This document shows, one piece after another, positions 38,587 to 46,809 of a stretch of DNA of 64,000 nt; within the stretch, counting starts at the first letter, position 1, and the number at the start of each line of letters is the position of its first letter. Source of the stretch: Desulfoluna sp942491485 (GTDB lineage Bacteria; Desulfobacterota; Desulfobacteria; Desulfobacterales; Desulfolunaceae); NCBI GenBank assembly GCA_942491485.1, contig CALOAX010000004.1, positions 310,001 through 374,000 on the forward strand, written 5' to 3'. A program made the position numbers and the translations under genes. The notes under the pieces were generated by a model, which worked only from the letters and a program-made list of their open reading frames with translations, did not search any database and was not told where the DNA came from.

Positions 38587-39246
38587 TCATATGCTGAGAG
38601 GGTTACGCCACTGATTGGCTACAATGCCGATTACCTTTGCACCGTTAGCCTGAAGTCTGCAGCTGGCGCGTTTGGTTTTGGACTTGGGGGTGACGTTGGT
38701 CAGAGCTATAAGAATCACCGCGTCAGCCGCCTTGCCCAGTAGCATCGGGTCGTTCATGTTTTGGTTTGTTGGAAAGACGGCTGAAGCGTCGAGGAAGATA
38801 TGATCGTACCTCTTTTTGGCTTCGCTCATAAGGTTGGTAAGGTATGTGAATGAGCAGGCATCTCTCCAACTGTCCGCCTTTGAGAAGGCCGCTGCCGTCA
38901 ACACCGAAAGGTTTTCCATTCCCGGGACCTGTGTGGCCTTGTCGAGGGGATCTTCGGAGGCACTGGCAAGACTCATGGGGGAGAGTTCAGGCATATCGAA
39001 TTGGGTGTGCACCTTAGGGGTAAACCAGTTGTAATCCATGACCAGTACTTTTTTCCCGTTTTCTTGTGCGGCCAATACCGCCAGGTTGCATGCAAGGGTT
39101 GTTTTTCCTTCCCCACGCCAACCACTCGTTATTAGGACTGTTTGGGGTGATAATGGCCGTTTCTGATCAAACACCACTGAGTAGATGCGTCGTGTTTCAG
39201 CACTGCTTTTGAGAGTGGTTGGTGTGTTGCTGTTTTTTTTGCTCAT
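38587..39246 (-). CDS. CpsD/CapB-like P-loop ATPase (BY-kinase family)
   Basis: A 219-residue cytosolic ATPase of the bacterial tyrosine kinase/ParA fold: Walker A SGWRGEGKTTLACNLA, Walker A' KKVLVMDYN, and HIFLDASAVFPT at the Walker B position. The Tyr-rich C-terminal tail of true BY-kinases is absent (it ends QWRNPLSI), so kinase activity is doubtful. The start at 39246 has AGGA at good spacing. It is the first gene of a - strand operon with the Wzz-like and PKD proteins. Confidence 0.8.
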   Translation of the reverse strand: MSKKNSNTPTTLKSSAETRRIYSVVFDQKRPLSPQTVLITSGWRGEGKTTLACNLAVLAAQENGKKVLVMDYNWFTPKVHTQFDMPELSPMSLASASEDPLDKATQVPGMENLSVLTAAAFSKADSWRDACSFTYLTNLMSEAKKRYDHIFLDASAVFPTNQNMNDPMLLGKAADAVILIALTNVTPKSKTKRASCRLQANGAKVIGIVANQWRNPLSI

Positions 39247-39645
39247 GGGAAATCCTTGCATATGAATTTGGAGTTATGGGCTGATAGCCGCTGGTGATGT
39301 TTCAAAGGATCGGACCGTGAAGCAAAAAGGGCTTCTGTGTTGCTGAGTATTCGGTGTGGGGGGGCAGGGTGAGGAAGGCACTTTTAACAGTGCCAGAAGA
39401 GGCTCAGGAGGCTTTTGCAGAATTTGCGCGTGTGTTCGACACTATTCCAGTGTTTGAAATGAGTTGGTTTAATTGTATGATCATAATTTAATAGCCTCTT
39501 GTTTTCAATGGATAATAATAATAGATCATTTGTTTTTTATGTGTGTTGACCCGCGTTCTCCTTCCATCTTTGGTCGCGTATGATGTGGCGGAAAAATGAG
39601 TCGATGAATTTGGTTCTGTTTGGTGCATAACGATTTGCGGGGAGG
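39247..39645 (+). other. Intergenic gap, no gene seen
   Basis: About 400 bases between the divergent CpsD-like operon and the damaged gene at 39646. An AT-rich core (about 39470-39540) could hold promoters for the - strand operon. No clear motif was identified. Confidence 0.4.
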
Positions 39646-40154
39646 CTGACGATTGATATTATCTTATTGGGGAGGGACAGGGACCCCATAGAAGCATTGG
39701 CAAAGCAAGTCTTAAGGAACGAGATCTACCACGCAGATGGCATGGCCATGTGCAGGTTGAAACCGTATCAACGGATGATTACGAGAGCCCAACTGAGTTA
39801 TTGGAAAGGATAGAGCAAACGACTCAATGGCCTGCTTTTTTGGCCATGGCGAGATTAAAAACGGAGCAGTGGCTGTTGGATCTGATGGGTTATTTTCCTG
39901 AGATGAAATCCTACTCGACCCGGTGCTTCGTTGCGTTTGTGGACATCTTTTCAAGCCGCAATGCGTTGATCTGTTTGGTTCAGGACTCCCCGAGATGGTA
40001 TTGGGACGTGGAAAACATAGATCTGATCGGCACGGTCATCAGCACAGTCATAACACTCATCGACAGAACGTCAGAGTCTGACCTTGATTTGATTTTGCTC
40101 GGGGACCTGCTCAAGCGGCTCAGGGAGATTCAAGTTGAGGTGATGACGAGTTGA
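39646..40154 (+). pseudogene. Small gene with lost ATG and a frame switch
   Basis: Two overlapping open frames read like one protein. Frame A, right after a GGGGAGG ribosome site (39639-39645), encodes TIDIILLGRDRDPIEALAKQ and on to GMAMCRLKP but has only CTG (39646) or ATT (39652) as possible start. Frame B continues from about 39750 with VETVSTDDYESPTELLERIEQ to the stop at 40154. The first residues look like the opening strand of a receiver-like alpha/beta fold. This suggests a decayed gene, or a rare ATT start plus -1 frameshifting. Frame B alone (GTG at 39750, 134 aa) is the conservative call. Function unknown. Confidence 0.5.
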
Positions 40155-40616
40155 ACTTGGCATGGTTTTTTAAAAAAGGTCCTTGGGATCCACAAAACCA
40201 CGACGAAGAATCATACAATTGCTCTTAGCGGCGTAGCCCCCTTCGTGGTAATATTGCTTTACATCGTTTGAAATTACCGCCATTTTTGAAATGATGGACA
40301 GAGAAAATGGTGGTCTCTTTGGCTCTGTCAGCCGTCAGATTATTCACTCCTTTCTAAGATATTCCAACACCGTCCAACCTCTAAGATCGTTTTTTTAATT
40401 GTATATCAGCAACACGCTTCTTCCCGGCCCCTTTTCTTATGGTGAGTCCTCGCAGATCTGTTTTGCATCCTTCAATGAAAACCTGTACATAATGTGAGAT
40501 AGTTGTTTTATCGGGAATGCAGGTAGTGAATGGTGAGTCGTGAATAGTGAATAGGGGTGGGAAACTTCGTAGCCCGATTTCAAGGGGTTTTTCGTCCCTC
40601 TAAACGTGACACCATG
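40155..40616 (+). other. Intergenic gap with degraded repeat fragments
   Basis: No gene seen. Around 40185-40256 a degraded copy of the D hairpin module (ACCACGACGAAG ... CCCTTCGTGG) can be made out. Near 40565-40605, TTTCAAGGGGTTTTTCG resembles material at 42400. This is the left boundary of the repeat-rich part of the window. Confidence 0.45.
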
Positions 40617-40725
40617 CATACATGGTTCCCCGGTCACTCGATGCTTCCAAAAGCGTCGAACGTTACACCGCAATCCCTATTCAACTGAATCGGTTTGCCG
40701 AACACCCGGGGAAGACGACACTGGT
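40617..40725 (+). repeat. R2 repeat, copy 1 (upstream of mlaE)
   Basis: About 110 bp running from ACATGGTTCCCCGGTCACTCGA to CCGGGGAAGACGACA. The same ends and several internal words recur at 42230 and 44824, always + oriented and in the spacers of the mla genes. The middle is divergent. It is open in the mlaE frame, which creates a false N-terminal extension of that gene. Confidence 0.7.
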
Positions 40726-40741
40726 CGAACCGTTTTTCTCG

Positions 40742-40840
40742 CGGGCGAAGCCTGTCAGCGAATGTGACGAGCCCGAGGAACGAGGGCACGGAGCATTCGC
40801 AATTTGGGGTGCAGGGGATCATCCCCTGCCCGCCGGAGGC
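40742..40840 (+). repeat. R1 structured repeat, copy 1
   Basis: About 99 bp with the full R1 order: GGGCGAAGCCT stem, CGAATG...CATTCG outer stem holding GCCC-GAGGAACGA-GGGC, then CAGGGG-ATCAT-CCCCTG and CGCCGGAGGC with T-run. It lies 64 bp before the mlaE ATG, 17 bp after R2. Confidence 0.85.
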
Positions 40841-40903
40841 AGGCTTTTTGGCCTTGTTGAACGAAGAACCAAGAACGCAGTTTATAATACAGGAACCAAC
40901 AGC

Positions 40904-42025
40904 ATGCAGCAGCAAGGCGGGATCACCATCACAGCGGAACAGGAGGAAGGGGTGGTGTCACTCCACGGCCTGTGGCGCGAGGCGGGGCCGAGGCTTCGGG
41001 TGGACGATGCCGTAACCGAGCTCAGGCAGGTTCGCCGGGTGCGTTTTGAGACCTCGGCGTTGGGCAGCTGGGATTCCAGGCTGACAGTGTTTGTGAGCTC
41101 CCTCGTTGAAGCTCTGGAGGGACGGGACGTGGCGGTGGACAGCGAGGGGCTTCCCCAGGGGATGCTTCGGCTGATGGCGCTGGCGGCCCAGGGGCGAAGC
41201 TCTGAGGGCGATCTGGACGCGCCGCCCCACACTCCGTTTCTTTTGCGCGTGGGGCTGTCTGCGGTCTCCATGTGGGTTGCATTTCTTGATTTTCTCGCCT
41301 TTATCGGGGAGGTATCCATCGGTCTTGGGCGGGTGCTTGTGGGGAAGGGGCGGTTCCGGTCGGATGATTTTTTTCTGCTTCTTCAGTCCTGCGGTCCATC
41401 GGCTCTTCCCATTGTCTCCCTGATCAGCCTCGTTATCGGGGTGATTTTTGCCTTTGTCGGGTCGGTGCAGCTGCAGATGTTCGGGGCTCAGATCTATGTG
41501 GCCGACATCGTGGGCATCGGCATGGCCCGGGAGATGGGGGCCATGATGGCTGGCATTATCATGGCCGGTCGCACAGGGGCCGCCTTTGCCGCCCAGCTTG
41601 GGACCATGCAGGTGAACGAGGAGGTGGATGCCCTCATCACCATGGGGTTGAATCCGGCGGAGTTCCTGGTGGTCCCCCGGATGATCGCCCTGGTTCTGAT
41701 GATGCCCCTTCTCTGCCTTTACGCGATATTCCTTGGGATCGGCGGTGGCATGGCCATCGGGGTGGGGATGCTGGACATCTCATGGGCCCAGTACTGGTAC
41801 CAGACCCAGGAAGCCCTCAACATCACCCAGTTCATGCACGGGATCCTCAAGAGCGGGCTCTACGGCGTGATCATCGCCCTGGCCGGATGCTACCACGGCA
41901 TGCGATGCGGGCGCAGCGCCTCGGATGTGGGGGATGCCGCCACCAAAGCCGTGGTCTCCGCCATTGTGGGCATTATCATTGCCGACGGATTGATCGCGGT
42001 GGTCACCAGTATTCTCGGGATTTAA
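40904..42025 (+). CDS. mlaE: MlaE-family ABC permease with N-terminal STAS-like domain
   Basis: 373 residues. The open frame begins at 40622, but its first 94 codons translate repeats R2 and R1. The true start is the ATG at 40904, with AGGA nine bases upstream. Residues about 10-105 resemble an MlaB-like STAS domain (VVSLHGLWREAGPRLRVDDAV). The rest is the MlaE permease with about five membrane segments and the blocks GMAREMGAMMAGIIMAGRTGAAFAAQLGTM (30 residues, about 214-243) and VNEEVDALITMGLNP. It moves lipids between inner and outer membranes with MlaF and MlaD. It is followed by a repeat-filled 494-bp spacer. Confidence 0.93.
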   Translation: MQQQGGITITAEQEEGVVSLHGLWREAGPRLRVDDAVTELRQVRRVRFETSALGSWDSRLTVFVSSLVEALEGRDVAVDSEGLPQGMLRLMALAAQGRSSEGDLDAPPHTPFLLRVGLSAVSMWVAFLDFLAFIGEVSIGLGRVLVGKGRFRSDDFFLLLQSCGPSALPIVSLISLVIGVIFAFVGSVQLQMFGAQIYVADIVGIGMAREMGAMMAGIIMAGRTGAAFAAQLGTMQVNEEVDALITMGLNPAEFLVVPRMIALVLMMPLLCLYAIFLGIGGGMAIGVGMLDISWAQYWYQTQEALNITQFMHGILKSGLYGVIIALAGCYHGMRCGRSASDVGDAATKAVVSAIVGIIIADGLIAVVTSILGI

Positions 42026-42038
42026 GATGTTTAGCAAT

Positions 42039-42135
42039 GCCTCCGGCGGCCAGGGGATGATCCCCTGGACCCCAAGTTTGCGAATGCGATTAGGGGGCCG
42101 TTATTTAACCTTTGCCGCGTCCGCATTCGCGCAAC
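42039..42135 (-). repeat. R1 structured repeat, copy 2, 13 bp after mlaE stop
   Basis: On the + strand it begins GCCTCCGGCGGCCAGGGGATGATCCCCTGG and continues through TTGCGAATGCG into a divergent remnant ending near GTCCGCATTCGC. The GCCTCCGG end faces the mlaE stop codon. Confidence 0.75.
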
Positions 42136-42229
42136 GTTTGAGGGGCTGCATTATTCGCCACAAGGGCATGGGTTGTGGGCTTTTTAATAGGTGATTCCAG
42201 TGAAAGCCATTTCAATCGGTGGTGGTGTG

Positions 42230-42335
42230 CACAAGTGGATCCCCGGTCACTCGAGATTCCAAACGCATCGAGCATCACACTGTGGAAACCGTCTAACAGG
42301 AGCGGTTAGACCAGCAGCCGGGGAAGACGATAGAG
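42230..42335 (+). repeat. R2 repeat, copy 2 (between mlaE and mlaF)
   Basis: It runs from AAGTGGATCCCCGGTCACTCGA to CCGGGGAAGACGATAGAG. Shared words with copy 1 include CCCCGGTCACTCGA and CCGGGGAAGACGA. Confidence 0.7.
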
Positions 42336-42369
42336 ATGAGGTCGTTCTTTAACACCATGGGCGACGCCA

Positions 42370-42455
42370 TTCATCGAGCATTCGTAACCTGGTTTCGAGG
42401 TGTTTTTCGCTACAGTGGCTTCGCCACCCTCGCCGCTGGTGGCAAGTACCCGGCT
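42370..42455 (+). repeat. R1 remnant following R2 copy 2
   Basis: Contains CGAGCATTCGTAACCTGGTTTCGAGGTG, recognisable as the right half of R1, then a GGTGGCAAG tail. The left half is lost. It repeats the R2-then-R1 order seen at 40617 and 44824. Confidence 0.5.
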
Positions 42456-42519
42456 TTGACCATAGAAAGTGACTTCGATCTGACCGTGTATGATTTTTTT
42501 ATCCGAGGCCTTAACAGAC

Positions 42520-43284
42520 ATGGAACAAACCAACAGCACAGCCCACCTTTCTGCGACGGACCTTACCATGGCCTACGGCGAGCGGGTGATTCAGAAAAAC
42601 CTGACCTTTGAGGTGCGGCAGGGCGAGATCTTTATTATCATGGGGGGCAGTGGGTGCGGAAAGAGCACCTTGTTGCGCCACCTCGTGGGGCTGAAGGAGC
42701 CGGCGCGGGGGCAGGTTTTCCACGGTCAGGCGTCTCTTTATGATGTGTCTCAGAAAGAGCAGAAGGAGCTGATGCAGCGCATCGGCATTCTTTATCAGAG
42801 CGGGGCCCTGTTCAGTTCCATGACCCTGTTTGAAAATGTGGCGTTGCCATTGCAGCAGTACACCGATTACTCCCCGGCTGAGATTCGGGAGCTGGTGATG
42901 TTCAAGCTGGCTTTGGTGGGGCTGGACGGGTTTGAAAACCACCTTCCCGCCGAGATCAGCGGCGGCATGAAGAAGCGGGTGGGGCTGGCTCGGGCCATCG
43001 CCCTGGACCCGGCAATCCTCTTTTTTGACGAGCCCTCGGCAGGCCTTGATCCCATCAGCGCCCGCCGGCTGGATGACTTGATTCTGGAGCTTAAAGCCTC
43101 CCTTGGCGCCACCATCGTGGTGGTGACCCACGAGCTGGCCAGCATCTTTGCCATCGGCACCGACTCCGTCTTCCTGGATGCGGAGACCAAGACCATGATC
43201 GCCTCCGGAAGTCCCAAGGACCTCCTGGACCACTCAAAGGATTCGCGGGTGATCCGGTTTTTGACGCGGGGCGAGGCAAGGTGA
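42520..43284 (+). CDS. mlaF: MlaF-family ABC transporter ATPase
   Basis: A 254-residue ATPase: Walker A MGGSGCGKSTLLRH, Q-loop LYQSGALFSSMT, signature EISGGMKKRVGLARA, Walker B AILFFDEPSAGLDP and the switch His in VVVTHEL. The SGALFSSMTVxEN-like Q-loop region is characteristic of MlaF. The open frame starts at 42490, but residues 11 onward (ATG at 42520) match the family. No clear ribosome site is seen. It works with the MlaE permease upstream and the MlaD protein downstream. Confidence 0.93.
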   Translation: MEQTNSTAHLSATDLTMAYGERVIQKNLTFEVRQGEIFIIMGGSGCGKSTLLRHLVGLKEPARGQVFHGQASLYDVSQKEQKELMQRIGILYQSGALFSSMTLFENVALPLQQYTDYSPAEIRELVMFKLALVGLDGFENHLPAEISGGMKKRVGLARAIALDPAILFFDEPSAGLDPISARRLDDLILELKASLGATIVVVTHELASIFAIGTDSVFLDAETKTMIASGSPKDLLDHSKDSRVIRFLTRGEAR

Positions 43285-43290
43285 TCGGGG

Positions 43291-43353
43291 TCGCGAATGC
43301 TCCTGACCTTCGTTCCTCAGGTCGATCACATTCGCTGATGGGCTGCGCCCGTG
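43291..43353 (-). repeat. R1 structured repeat, copy 3, lacking its GCCTCC end
   Basis: In R1 orientation the inner stem is GACCT-GAGGAACGA-AGGTC, replacing the GCCC/GGGC stem of other copies around the same loop. It lies 7 bp after the mlaF stop. The GCCTCCGGC half is missing. Confidence 0.85.
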
Positions 43354-43379
43354 AATAACGGTAGGGGTTACTTAAACGT

Positions 43380-43419
43380 CTTCGTGCAGCCCGGAAGGCG
43401 CTTCGTGTTCTTCGTGGTT
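43380..43419 (-). repeat. D hairpin module, copy 1
   Basis: A 40-bp module, CTTCGTGCAGCCCGG then AAGGCGCTTCGTGTTCTTCGTGGTT on the + strand, separated from R1 copy 3 by 26 bp. It contains direct CTTCGTG repeats and a GCCC/GGGC-like stem. Confidence 0.85.
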
Positions 43420-43488
43420 TTTACAGGGGCTAATTTCCTTAAGGTATAACATCCTGACGGCTGATTTGATAAACGATTTGGAGTGACT

Positions 43489-44493
43489 ATGAAGCAGAAA
43501 GCAAAACTCAGCATGATCGGCGCCTTTGTGGTGGGGGCCTGCATCCTGGCCGCTTGCATGGTGGTGACCTTCGGGGCGGGAGAATTCTTTAAGGTGAAGG
43601 AGGAGTACGTTCTTTACTTTGAAGACTCTCTTAAAGGGCTCGATGTGGGGGCACCGGTGCGCTTTTTGGGTGTGAAGGTTGGCAGCGTGACTGGGATCGA
43701 GCTTGTCTTTGACATCAAAAGTCTGTCGTTTCGTACCCCGGTTTTTATTGAGGTGGACCCGGATCGGATCACCCTGATGGATTATGGCAAAGAGAATGAG
43801 CGGATTCTGGGTTCCATCAATGAGGACGAGTTCAGGGGGGAGCTCGTGGACAGAGGGCTTCGGGCTCAGCTCAAAGTAGACAGCCTGCTTACGGGAAAAC
43901 TGTATGTGGATATCGGCATCCATCCGGACAAAGAGTACTCGTTGTCCGGCACATCCAATGAGGTGCAGGAGCTTCCCACGATGCTCTCGGGCATCTCGGA
44001 GCTAACGAGGACCATGGAAAACCTTCCCGTGGAAGCCATTGTGGATGGGGTTCTCTCCACCGTGGAGTCCATCGATCACCTCGTTACCTCCCTTGAAAAA
44101 ACCAACACCCTGCAAGACATCAGTGAGGCGGTCAAAGAGTTCAAGGTGCTGATAAAAGATGTCCGGCAATCCATCGATCCCATCACGTCCTCCATCGAAG
44201 AGACAGCGCAAGAGACACGGAAACTGGTGAAAAGTTCCGATGCCGGCATGCAGAGAACCTTTGATACCTTAGAAGAGGTGGGCGCCTCGACCCAGGCCAT
44301 GATGAGCAAGGCTGAAAAGACCCTTGAAAGCCTGGAGTCAACCCTTGGCGAAGACTCCGCCGTTTCCTATCGGATCAACCGCATGGTCAGTGAAATCTCC
44401 GAGGCAGCCCGTGCCATGCGCACCCTGGCCGAATACCTTGAACGTCACCCCGAAGCCCTTGTGTTTGGCAAGGGCAAAGACAAGGGGGACTGA
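43489..44493 (+). CDS. mlaD: MlaD-family substrate-binding protein
   Basis: 334 residues. The start at 43489 has TTGGAG upstream; a GTG at 43483 is the alternative. An N-terminal membrane anchor (about 8-30) is followed by the MCE domain (DSLKGLDVGAPVRFLGVKVGSV) and a long helical C-terminal region with heptads (about 180-320). Anchored MCE proteins of this shape form the periplasmic tunnel that receives lipids from MlaE/F. It is longer than E. coli MlaD (183 aa) because of the coiled-coil tail. Confidence 0.92.
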   Translation: MKQKAKLSMIGAFVVGACILAACMVVTFGAGEFFKVKEEYVLYFEDSLKGLDVGAPVRFLGVKVGSVTGIELVFDIKSLSFRTPVFIEVDPDRITLMDYGKENERILGSINEDEFRGELVDRGLRAQLKVDSLLTGKLYVDIGIHPDKEYSLSGTSNEVQELPTMLSGISELTRTMENLPVEAIVDGVLSTVESIDHLVTSLEKTNTLQDISEAVKEFKVLIKDVRQSIDPITSSIEETAQETRKLVKSSDAGMQRTFDTLEEVGASTQAMMSKAEKTLESLESTLGEDSAVSYRINRMVSEISEAARAMRTLAEYLERHPEALVFGKGKDKGD

Positions 44494-44505
44494 TGCCGAA
44501 AACCG

Positions 44506-44613
44506 TTGCCTCGGAGGCGAGGTGAGCCACCTGGAAAGCAGGTAGCCATTGCGTTTTACCCCTCGTTCCTCGGGGCCAATCTCAATGGCATTTGCTGACG
44601 GGCTTGGTCCGTG
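44506..44613 (-). repeat. R1 structured repeat, copy 4, 12 bp after mlaD stop
   Basis: On the + strand it opens GTTGCCTCGGAGGCGAGGTG and contains CCCCTCGTTCCTCGGGG, the reverse of R1's CCCC-GAGGAACGA-GGGG hairpin. It ends GCTGACGGGCTTGGTCCGTG. The GCCTCC end faces mlaD. Confidence 0.8.
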
Positions 44614-44823
44614 ACAAAGGTGGAGGCGAGCCCAGGTAGTGTTGAATGCTATAAGTATGGCAAGCGTTTTTTACTGGGTAACCAGCACAAGCATCGTAAG
44701 ATTTTGGATAGGCGGAGATAATTCAGGTTAAAATGGGCATGGCCCATGCGAAACGCCGGCTTGTCGCCGGAGTTACTCTGACCAAAGGCAACCGTCAAAA
44801 TGAATGTCGAGAGGAGGCGACTT

Positions 44824-44932
44824 GCACACATGGATCCCCGATCATTCTCCGTGCAAAGAGTGCAGTCGTGTTGCCGATTAAGCCCTCCTCTGCACGTCAG
44901 GTTGCCCTAACCGCCGGGGAAGACGAAACCCA
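44824..44932 (+). repeat. R2 repeat, copy 3 (between mlaD and the lipoprotein gene)
   Basis: It runs from CACACATGGATCCCCGATCATTC to GCCGGGGAAGACGAAACCC. The most divergent of the three R2 copies, followed 17 bp later by R1, as at copy 1. Confidence 0.65.
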
Positions 44933-44949
44933 TGAAATACCGTGATTAA

Positions 44950-45025
44950 AGGGCGTAGCCCGTCAGCGAATGTGATGAACCCGAGGAACGAGGGGCCAGA
45001 CCATTCGCACCCCGCGACGGAGGCA
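44950..45025 (+). repeat. R1 structured repeat, copy 5
   Basis: GGGCGTAGCCCGTCAGCGAATG, CCC-GAGGAACGA-GGGG, CCATTCG and a shortened right end (GCGACGGAGGC) followed by ATGTTTTT. It ends 36 bp before the TTG start of the lipoprotein gene and extends its open frame falsely. Confidence 0.85.
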
Positions 45026-45061
45026 TGTTTTTGCAGTAATCCCAAACATTGGAGAAAAACG

Positions 45062-45652
45062 TTGAAGACTCTTCACTTGATTATTATTGGATTGGCCCTG
45101 CTGGTGGCGGGGTGTGCCACCCCTGCAGCGAAATTTACGCATCACGTGCTTCACCCGGCGGTGGATCCTGCGGCGGAGGCCGGGGGCTGGGACCCTGAGG
45201 TGTATGTCGTGGTGGGACCTGTGGAATTGCCTTCCTATCTGGACAAGCCGCAGATGGTTGTGCGGCACAGCGATCACACCTTATCCTTCAGCGAGTTTCA
45301 ACGGTGGGCAGAGCCTTTGCATAAGGGCATCTCCCGGACAGTTGCGGAAAACCTCTCCCGCCTTACGGGGGCGGAAAAGGTGGCCACTTACCCCTTTGCC
45401 GTGCCAAAGGGGAGTACGTCCATGCGGGTTATTATGGATGTGGTGCGGTTTGATGCCGATGATGCGGGAAAGGTAACTCTGGATGTGCGGTGGGGAGTGA
45501 GGAACGGAAAGAGTCAAGCGGTTACAACAGGCCACACAACCCTGAGCGGTGTTGTGGACGGGGCGGGCCAACCGGCTCGAACCAAAGCCCTGAGCATGCT
45601 GCTGGCCGAGTTCAGCCGGGAGGTGGCTGAAACACTGAAGGCGCAGGAATAA
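45062..45652 (+). CDS. PqiC-like (DUF330) lipoprotein of the Mla/Pqi transporter
   Basis: 196 residues. The open frame from 44942 translates a repeat. The real start is the TTG at 45062 (GGAG eight bases upstream), giving a lipoprotein signal with lipobox LVAGC. The mature protein has the PqiC motif VGPVELPSYLDKPQMVVR and FSEFQRWAEPLHKGISRTVAENL. It is probably an outer-membrane-anchored partner of the MCE protein encoded upstream. Fourth gene of the mla set. Confidence 0.9.
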   Translation: MKTLHLIIIGLALLVAGCATPAAKFTHHVLHPAVDPAAEAGGWDPEVYVVVGPVELPSYLDKPQMVVRHSDHTLSFSEFQRWAEPLHKGISRTVAENLSRLTGAEKVATYPFAVPKGSTSMRVIMDVVRFDADDAGKVTLDVRWGVRNGKSQAVTTGHTTLSGVVDGAGQPARTKALSMLLAEFSREVAETLKAQE

Positions 45653-45689
45653 CAAAAAGCAAGGGTGGCGAAGCCACTTAGGCAAAAAT

Positions 45690-45750
45690 ACCTTGAAAAC
45701 AGGTTGCCGCTGCGCCTTTCCCCTTGTTCCTCGGGCCTCATACAGCGGCT
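45690..45750 (-). repeat. Degraded R1 repeat after the PqiC-like gene
   Basis: ACCTTGAAAACAGGTTGCC followed by CCCCTTGTTCCTCGGG is a worn - oriented R1 copy. It starts about 38 bp after the stop. Confidence 0.5.
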
Positions 45751-45900
45751 TGATCATGAGTATGAGGGTTTGTTTCCTGTGGTCCGGCACGACAACTCGC
45801 TTTCCTGTCCGGAAAAAGAAACGCTGCGCCCGGCTTTTATAAAAAGCATGAGCGCAGCGAATACATTAAATGACGAATCGGGATCGTTTTTTCATTTCCG

Positions 45901-46809
45901 TCAGGTCAGGGCTTTGAACATGCCCGTCACGCCGTCACTCCCCGAAAAATCTCCCAGATCCACTTTTACAGGTTCCAGAAGCGTGGGGTCGACGCCGAAG
46001 CCTTCATAGATGAGGGTGTCCATGACGCGAATTTTGTGGCGGAGCTCCTCCTCTGAGTGGGAGGGGCCAATCATGCCTTGCATCATCATGGTTTCCATGG
46101 TGAGGGTCTTTAACCCCTCCTCAAATTGATGCGCCTTTTCGGCGGCGGCCTCCATGTTCTGGCGAATGGCCAGGAAATGATCCTGGAGTGTATGCCCACC
46201 GACAAAGGAGCTCATGGTGATGATGGCCGTCACCAGATGGGTCTCAAGGTCCGTGCCCCGGGATGAAAGGCCTTCCAGCAGTCGACTCAGGAACCCTGTG
46301 GTTTCGTCAGTCCAGCGCATTTTCTCACCCCTGAGCAGTACCAGGAAAAGGTTGTCCCTGCCATCTTTCAGGTGGGCCTTTGCGGCATCGACCACGCTTT
46401 CAGGCGGGTTTCCTTTCATGTTGAGGCGCTTGACGAAGAGTTCCATGCACTCTCTGGGCAGGGTCACATTGACGGGCTCGGATCCTGAGCCAAAGGTGAT
46501 GTCAGCAGTAATCGTCTCTTTGCAGACGGTGTTTATGACAGCCTTCTCGTCGTCCGCGGTGCAGCGGTATTCCGTGAAGAGAGGCTCAAGGCTCAGTTTG
46601 GATTTGCGGTCCGGAAAGAAGAGAAGCTCAAAGAGCATTTCCCGATCAGGGTTCTCTGCGTCGTCCAAAAAAAGGAGCAGCTCTTCCGGCGTGGTGATGG
46701 AAAAGGTTGACTCCAGAAAGTGGCACATCTCTTCTTCAGGGGTAATCCCTTTGCGAAGTTCGTCGATAAGTTTTTGGGTGAGTGTATCGAATTGGTTTTT
46801 CTGGTTCAT
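45901..46809 (-). CDS. Unknown soluble protein
   Basis: Not recognised. 302 residues from the ATG at 46809 (AAGGGAAG just upstream). The open frame extends to 47322, but the extra N-terminal part is low-complexity intergenic translation. The protein is largely helical and acidic, with no signal peptide or membrane segment. Visible stretches: EEEMCHFLESTFSITTPEELLLFLDDAENPDREMLFELLFF reads like a helical repeat, and the C terminus has SHSEEELRHKIRVMDTLIYEGFGVDPTLL. It converges on the PqiC-like gene and diverges from glpD. Confidence 0.75.
   Translation of the reverse strand: MNQKNQFDTLTQKLIDELRKGITPEEEMCHFLESTFSITTPEELLLFLDDAENPDREMLFELLFFPDRKSKLSLEPLFTEYRCTADDEKAVINTVCKETITADITFGSGSEPVNVTLPRECMELFVKRLNMKGNPPESVVDAAKAHLKDGRDNLFLVLLRGEKMRWTDETTGFLSRLLEGLSSRGTDLETHLVTAIITMSSFVGGHTLQDHFLAIRQNMEAAAEKAHQFEEGLKTLTMETMMMQGMIGPSHSEEELRHKIRVMDTLIYEGFGVDPTLLEPVKVDLGDFSGSDGVTGMFKALT

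Noticed and set aside
40622..40903. 94-residue N-terminal extension of MlaE
   Set aside because: It translates repeats R2 and R1; the family starts at 40904 with its own ribosome site. The same applies to the PqiC-like frame (44942-45061) and the first hydratase (59695-59775).
42511..43233. 240-codon - strand frame opposite mlaF
   Set aside because: Shadow of a well-conserved ABC ATPase gene. The long antisense frames within glpD (47752-48411) and the PKD gene (+ strand) are likewise shadows of GC-rich or repetitive coding DNA.
40617..44932. R2 as integron attC sites
   Set aside because: The flanking words do not give the RYYYAAC/GTTRRRY core pairs, and no integrase gene is present.
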